64,000 nucleotides of DNA, from the NCBI GenBank assembly GCA_041398605.1, contig JAWKUK010000009.1:62001-126000 (forward strand), read 5' to 3'. The notes under the pieces were generated by a model. It was not told where the DNA came from. It worked only from the letters and a program-made list of their open reading frames with translations, and did no database searches. Positions 61,501-64,000 of the stretch are shown here, piece by piece (position 1 is the first letter of the stretch; every line of letters begins with the position of its first letter). The position numbers and the translations under genes are program-made. The DNA comes from JAWKUK01 sp041398605. Lineage in GTDB: Bacteria; Planctomycetota; UBA1135; GCA-002686595.

Positions 61501-61666
61501 CGAGGAACGTCTCTTGCACGAGGTCCTCCGCGTCGGCGCGCCGCCCGCAGAGGTGGAGCGCCACCGCAAGGAGCTCAGGCGCGACGCGATCGAACAACGC
61601 CGCGAGCGCGGCGGGGTCACCGCTCGCGCAGAAGCGCGCGAAGAGCTCGTCCTCGGTTTGGGTCAT
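58508..61666 (-). CDS. ECF sigma factor fused to a membrane helix and carboxypeptidase-regulatory-like repeats
   Basis: A 1052-residue fusion. Residues 1-175 form an ECF sigma factor (region 2: LCGRRADAEDLVQETFLVALERAATWDPTRG; region 4: LDAKEIAEALGRPHGSVRTQVVRGLQRLR). A membrane helix lies at about 241-256 (AWLAVGAALLLTTWWY), followed by at least five transthyretin-like segments (LRGRVVDEVGAPVEGAAVWAGG, VRGTVRGPTGAPVPELPVWIDE, LRGRVVRSSGEAVAGALVRVRS, LRGRVVDGRGAPLEGIALNLSGG). The sigma part is thus held at the membrane with the repeats outside. Release by proteolysis, or transcription while tethered, are both possible. Such fusions are known from planctomycetes. The partner signal is unknown. 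Confidence 0.92.
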   Translation of the reverse strand: MTQTEDELFARFCASGDPAALAALFDRVAPELLAVALHLCGRRADAEDLVQETFLVALERAATWDPTRGVFPWLVGILTRRRHRQRRAEGRTPDHVRLPAPLSEDPADAAQRSELDAAITAAVAALGDVYRPVLHLYLRHGLDAKEIAEALGRPHGSVRTQVVRGLQRLREALPIGIAAALAADLGAGRGLGAVREAVLAGTRLAGASSASAAAGTLAGASTSASATHWMFGIGALMTKQAWLAVGAALLLTTWWYASKLELRGSPSLDPLTAPQPEHVADRSAHATALAPSVAATGDGRTGAAPAAPAPGVSRAGSVTVHVVGLIASLEGGGGEAHAPEERSPLVGVLVELWPGHAEEPLFIGRRRELETDAHGAVRFDGLAPGPYSVDVVERPRDPFAVVQAPRHIELLEGGNERIEVSLPLSVELRGRVVDEVGAPVEGAAVWAGGEVAGAHALPRHLVRRVARAAADGTFRAPLRAHEVRIAARMDGYADSPALAVSVLGSTQVEWKLVLRRELARVRGTARDASNQPIAGLDIALQRRGDSIERREDGLFEQGHLALLVRTDTQGDFAAELTPGIYDCRAVGPSGSATATIQANVAETCFVELVFADAVAVRGTVRGPTGAPVPELPVWIDEVDADGQRRNRLTRTLSDGSFYFFGVPRRPFVVEAGRIGGRLRARSAQPTPVGALVECALVFDDLPPLRGRVVRSSGEAVAGALVRVRSLSDEDLGAAVCEEDGSFELREVPAGRYRVTVSRSLLPDARTLVESEAFLGPDELIVLQVEAERGSLRGRVVDGRGAPLEGIALNLSGGDEQARATLSGADGCFVLEGLPPVQCTLRARGPGRSFVNRAVQIRADGVTEIGDVSVPSEAGFRARILRPDGSPWTEAPPVPWLWRGNHVMAGRDRVEYELLDGEVLVHGLAPGTYFVRAPLGDSLTFTPLTVELQSGLVERVELRMQHGRALTLELEAPPAHSAPDGLELTVRDAAGLVALRSVVPPPAGFSSRWRVEHTFPPGLYSATASGSDGSRWSLDFEVRLEGEQPQLLRVPRQ

Positions 61667-61955
61667 GGTGGCCGGCGCCTCGCTCGCATTGGCGCTGCGA
61701 ACTCACCGTCTCGCTGACCATTTCACTCGAGGCGGGCGGCGTGCGACGTCAAACCGGCAAATCCTGCGCCAACGGCGCTCCGTCCGAAAGCGGCGACCTG
61801 GCGCAGGACCCCGCGCTCCTCCTCACATTGCGACCAGAAGCGCGCGAACGCGAAGGTGAGCCAAGCCGAAGCGAACCGCACCTTCGCGTACGCGGACGTG
61901 ACATGGGGCGCGACGCGCTCGAGGCTGAGCGCCATGCCGACCGCCCCACCGCACG

Positions 61956-64000
61956 CTACTGCTGCGGCGGCGCAAACTCGCGCACGACCGCGCCGCTCTG
62001 CTCGCTCATCACGAGCACGGCGAAGCGCTCGATGACCGCCCCGTCCATACCGGACAGCGACACGTAATCGAACCGACCCCGCAGGTCCGTATAGCCGTCC
62101 TTGTGGAAGCGGACGCGGCCGTCAGCGAGCTTCGCATAGACCTTGACGTAGGCCGCCGGCAACGGCGAGCCGTCCGTCGCCCGGCGCACCGAGACCTGAC
62201 CGTAGCTCTCGAGGCCCTGGACCCGCAGGTCGTTCGCGTAGTACGCCTCGCTGCGCGTCACGCCGCCAGCGCGCACCTCGACGAGCACGTTGGCGCCTTG
62301 GAACTCGACAGGCAGGTCGAACGCGAGTGTGTCCTGCCCCGCCGGCAACGCCACGACGTCCGTCCTGTTGGGCTTGATCGACGCGAAGGAGCCGACGCCC
62401 GCCTGCATGAACGGGTTGGTCGAGAAGAGCAGCTCGATGTCCATCGGGCGATAGCGGACCTCCGCCGACGCGACGTTGGCATAGGTCAAGGAGACACGGC
62501 GCGCCTCGACGTCGAGCTCGAGGGACGGCTCCGTCGCCGCGAGCGCGTCTAGCTGCTGGTCACGGCTCTCCGGATCGGTGACGCCTGCTGCGCCCGCGCC
62601 TTGCGCTTCGTCGAGCTGCGCGAGGACCGCGCGGAAGCGCGCGCGCCACCGCTGGACCGGGTGATCGACGTAGGCCTCGGCGATCGAGCGGGCCGAGCTC
62701 GGCTCAGCGGAATAGAACGCCATGTAGGCGCGCATGTAGTCGTACTGCAGCTTCGACTCGAGCGCCTCGGGGTCGACCGCGGCGAACATCGCCAACGCCT
62801 CTTCAATACGGTCCTGCAGCAGCAGGTCGTACGAGAGCTGCATGCGGTCATCGCTGTCGAGCGCCGGCTTGTAGGCGAGGACCGCCATGAAGCTCTGGTA
62901 CTGCCGCGCGAAGCTGGCGTTGAGGATGCGACGCTGCGGGCCGAAGCGGTGCGTGCGGCCGTTGACGAGCGGGTCGTACTCGAGGTGCTGGAACATCCTG
63001 CGCGACACAGGCTCGACCGTCACGAGCTGCGACTCCAACCACGGGCCTACGCGGCGGACGACATCGTCGCGGCGCTCCAGGTACTCGCGCGTCGCGCGCT
63101 CGTCCTGGTGCGAGAGCCCGTACGACCAGAGCGTGTCATCGAACTGGAACCGGCCGCGCAGGATCTCGAGCGTGCGCTCGAAGACCGCGCGGTCTTTCAT
63201 GCGCCACGCGATGCGGGACAGGTCGATGCGATGCAGGTTCTCCCGCAGCAAGTAGCCGTAGAGGGTCTCGACGTCCGCCATCTGCGAGACGTGCTCCCAC
63301 GACGTGGTGTCGATCGTCGACGGAGCATCGACGACATCGAGGGTCGCAGCGGTCGCGAATGCGAGCAGCACGCCGTCTTCGCCGACGTGCGCCGGATAGT
63401 GCCGGAAGTCCCCCGAGGACGGGAAGTAGAACGCGTACTCGAGCGATTGGCTGCCGTAGCCGCCGAGCGACACGGTGCGCCCCTTGGTCAAGAAGCCGCC
63501 GCGCACCGGCAGCGCGCCCTCCGGGATCTGCAGCAGCACCTCGACATCGATCGGCGTCGAGGTCGGGTTCGTCACGACGACGCGGCAGCCGTAGGGCACG
63601 CCCTTGATGAACTCACCGGTCACGAGCTTGTCGCGCTGGCGGCCGTTTTCGAACACAAATGGCTCGTCGAGGCGGAAGAAGTCCTCCCCGATCAGGATCG
63701 GGCTCGCGTCGTCCGCAGCTTTGACCTCTGTCAGCCCTTTGCGCGCCATCAGCAAGCGCGAGCCCGCCGTGAACACGATGCCCTGACCGCTCGCGTCCGT
63801 CTTGTGCGCCGCCGCCTCGAAGGGCAGGTCCAAGAGCGCGAGCGCGAGCAACATCTCGGTCGTGTTGCGCGTCGCCAGCGGGAACTGCGCGGACACAAAC
63901 GGCGCGCCCGAGCGCGACTCCGCGAAGTCGAGCCAAAACGGCGTCGGCGTGATGAGCTCCGCGTTGTGCGCCGCGCTCAAGACGCGCCAATAGTTGCGCT
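61956..64000 (-). CDS. Large uncharacterised protein, 5' end beyond window
   Basis: The frame is open to the right edge (the last visible residues before LSAAHNAEL are RNYWRV), so the true start is outside and the TTG at 63980 is not a start. About 680 residues are visible. Recognisable pieces are VPYGCRVVVTNPTSTPIDVEVLLQIPEGALPV (a beta-sandwich like those of alpha-2-macroglobulin-type proteins), a helical TPR-like middle (LLLQDRIEEALAMFAAVDPEALESKLQYDYMRAYMAFYSAE), and a closing regulatory-like fold (VRRATDGSPLPAAYVKVYAKLADGRVRFHKDGYTDLRGRFDYVSLSG). I do not recognise the family. It is upstream of, and co-directional with, the ECF fusion gene. Confidence 0.7.
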   Translation of the reverse strand, partial: RNYWRVLSAAHNAELITPTPFWLDFAESRSGAPFVSAQFPLATRNTTEMLLALALLDLPFEAAAHKTDASGQGIVFTAGSRLLMARKGLTEVKAADDASPILIGEDFFRLDEPFVFENGRQRDKLVTGEFIKGVPYGCRVVVTNPTSTPIDVEVLLQIPEGALPVRGGFLTKGRTVSLGGYGSQSLEYAFYFPSSGDFRHYPAHVGEDGVLLAFATAATLDVVDAPSTIDTTSWEHVSQMADVETLYGYLLRENLHRIDLSRIAWRMKDRAVFERTLEILRGRFQFDDTLWSYGLSHQDERATREYLERRDDVVRRVGPWLESQLVTVEPVSRRMFQHLEYDPLVNGRTHRFGPQRRILNASFARQYQSFMAVLAYKPALDSDDRMQLSYDLLLQDRIEEALAMFAAVDPEALESKLQYDYMRAYMAFYSAEPSSARSIAEAYVDHPVQRWRARFRAVLAQLDEAQGAGAAGVTDPESRDQQLDALAATEPSLELDVEARRVSLTYANVASAEVRYRPMDIELLFSTNPFMQAGVGSFASIKPNRTDVVALPAGQDTLAFDLPVEFQGANVLVEVRAGGVTRSEAYYANDLRVQGLESYGQVSVRRATDGSPLPAAYVKVYAKLADGRVRFHKDGYTDLRGRFDYVSLSGMDGAVIERFAVLVMSEQSGAVVREFAPPQQ

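Noticed and set aside
61723..61935. Possible 70-residue minus-strand gene between the ECF fusion and the large truncated gene
   Set aside because: No recognisable domain, ribosome site or signal peptide; in GC-rich DNA such open frames are common. The 289-bp gap is better seen as the leader of the ECF fusion gene.

Overview
This is a GC-rich (roughly 70%) chromosomal window from what looks like a member of the Planctomycetota. The call rests on gene content: serine/threonine kinases fused to formylglycine-generating-enzyme (FGE)-like domains beside ECF sigma factors, an ECF sigma factor fused to a membrane anchor and carboxypeptidase-regulatory-like repeats, a DUF1800/DUF1501 pair, BlaI/M56 pairs, and several secreted proteins sharing one C-terminal domain. 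Lipoboxes, an MlaA-like lipoprotein and a BON-MscS protein fit a two-membrane envelope. No rRNA, tRNA, CRISPR array or intact transposase was seen.

Layout. 1-11.5 kb holds a truncated PhoX-like protein, two ECF sigma factor / FGE-kinase pairs (one kinase overlapping a TetR regulator), and secreted proteins. 11.6-21.1 kb holds small lipoproteins, a flavin-binding-type stress protein, a DUF2254 membrane protein, an MscS channel overlapping a diacylglycerol-kinase-type gene, an MlaA-hydrolase fusion and a PRC-barrel protein, with several short tandem repeats between them. 21.2-26.5 kb is a minus-strand, mostly housekeeping cluster (aroF, tpiA, secG, yicC, gmk, DinB, DUF1295), many genes joined by 4-base ATGA overlaps. 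A 175-bp imperfect palindrome follows in the gap to the next gene.

28-33 kb has a secreted beta-rich protein, an HD phosphohydrolase, a regulatory-like-domain protein and a GT-C-type membrane protein. 33.2-42.2 kb is the most unusual part: two paralogous modules, each made of a BlaI-type repressor, an M56 (BlaR1-type) membrane protease and a secreted coiled-coil protein, with terminators between and candidate operators in front. The proteases lack a penicillin-binding sensor and end instead in a short extracytoplasmic coiled-coil segment; the third proteins are long coiled coils carrying either a 15-cysteine acidic array or a His-rich stretch. I infer a dedicated envelope-sensing circuit, possibly concerned with metal or redox state.

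42.2-50.4 kb carries a DMT exporter, a large transketolase-like enzyme, a hybrid histidine kinase overlapping a thioredoxin-like gene, a TPR protein and a lipoprotein. 50.5-58.4 kb has a minus-strand DUF1800-DUF1501-lipoprotein operon, divergent from a subtilisin-like lipoprotein followed immediately by a PrcB-like protein, then a 117-bp element with terminal inverted repeats. The window ends with the ECF-carboxypeptidase-regulatory fusion and a large protein cut by the right edge.
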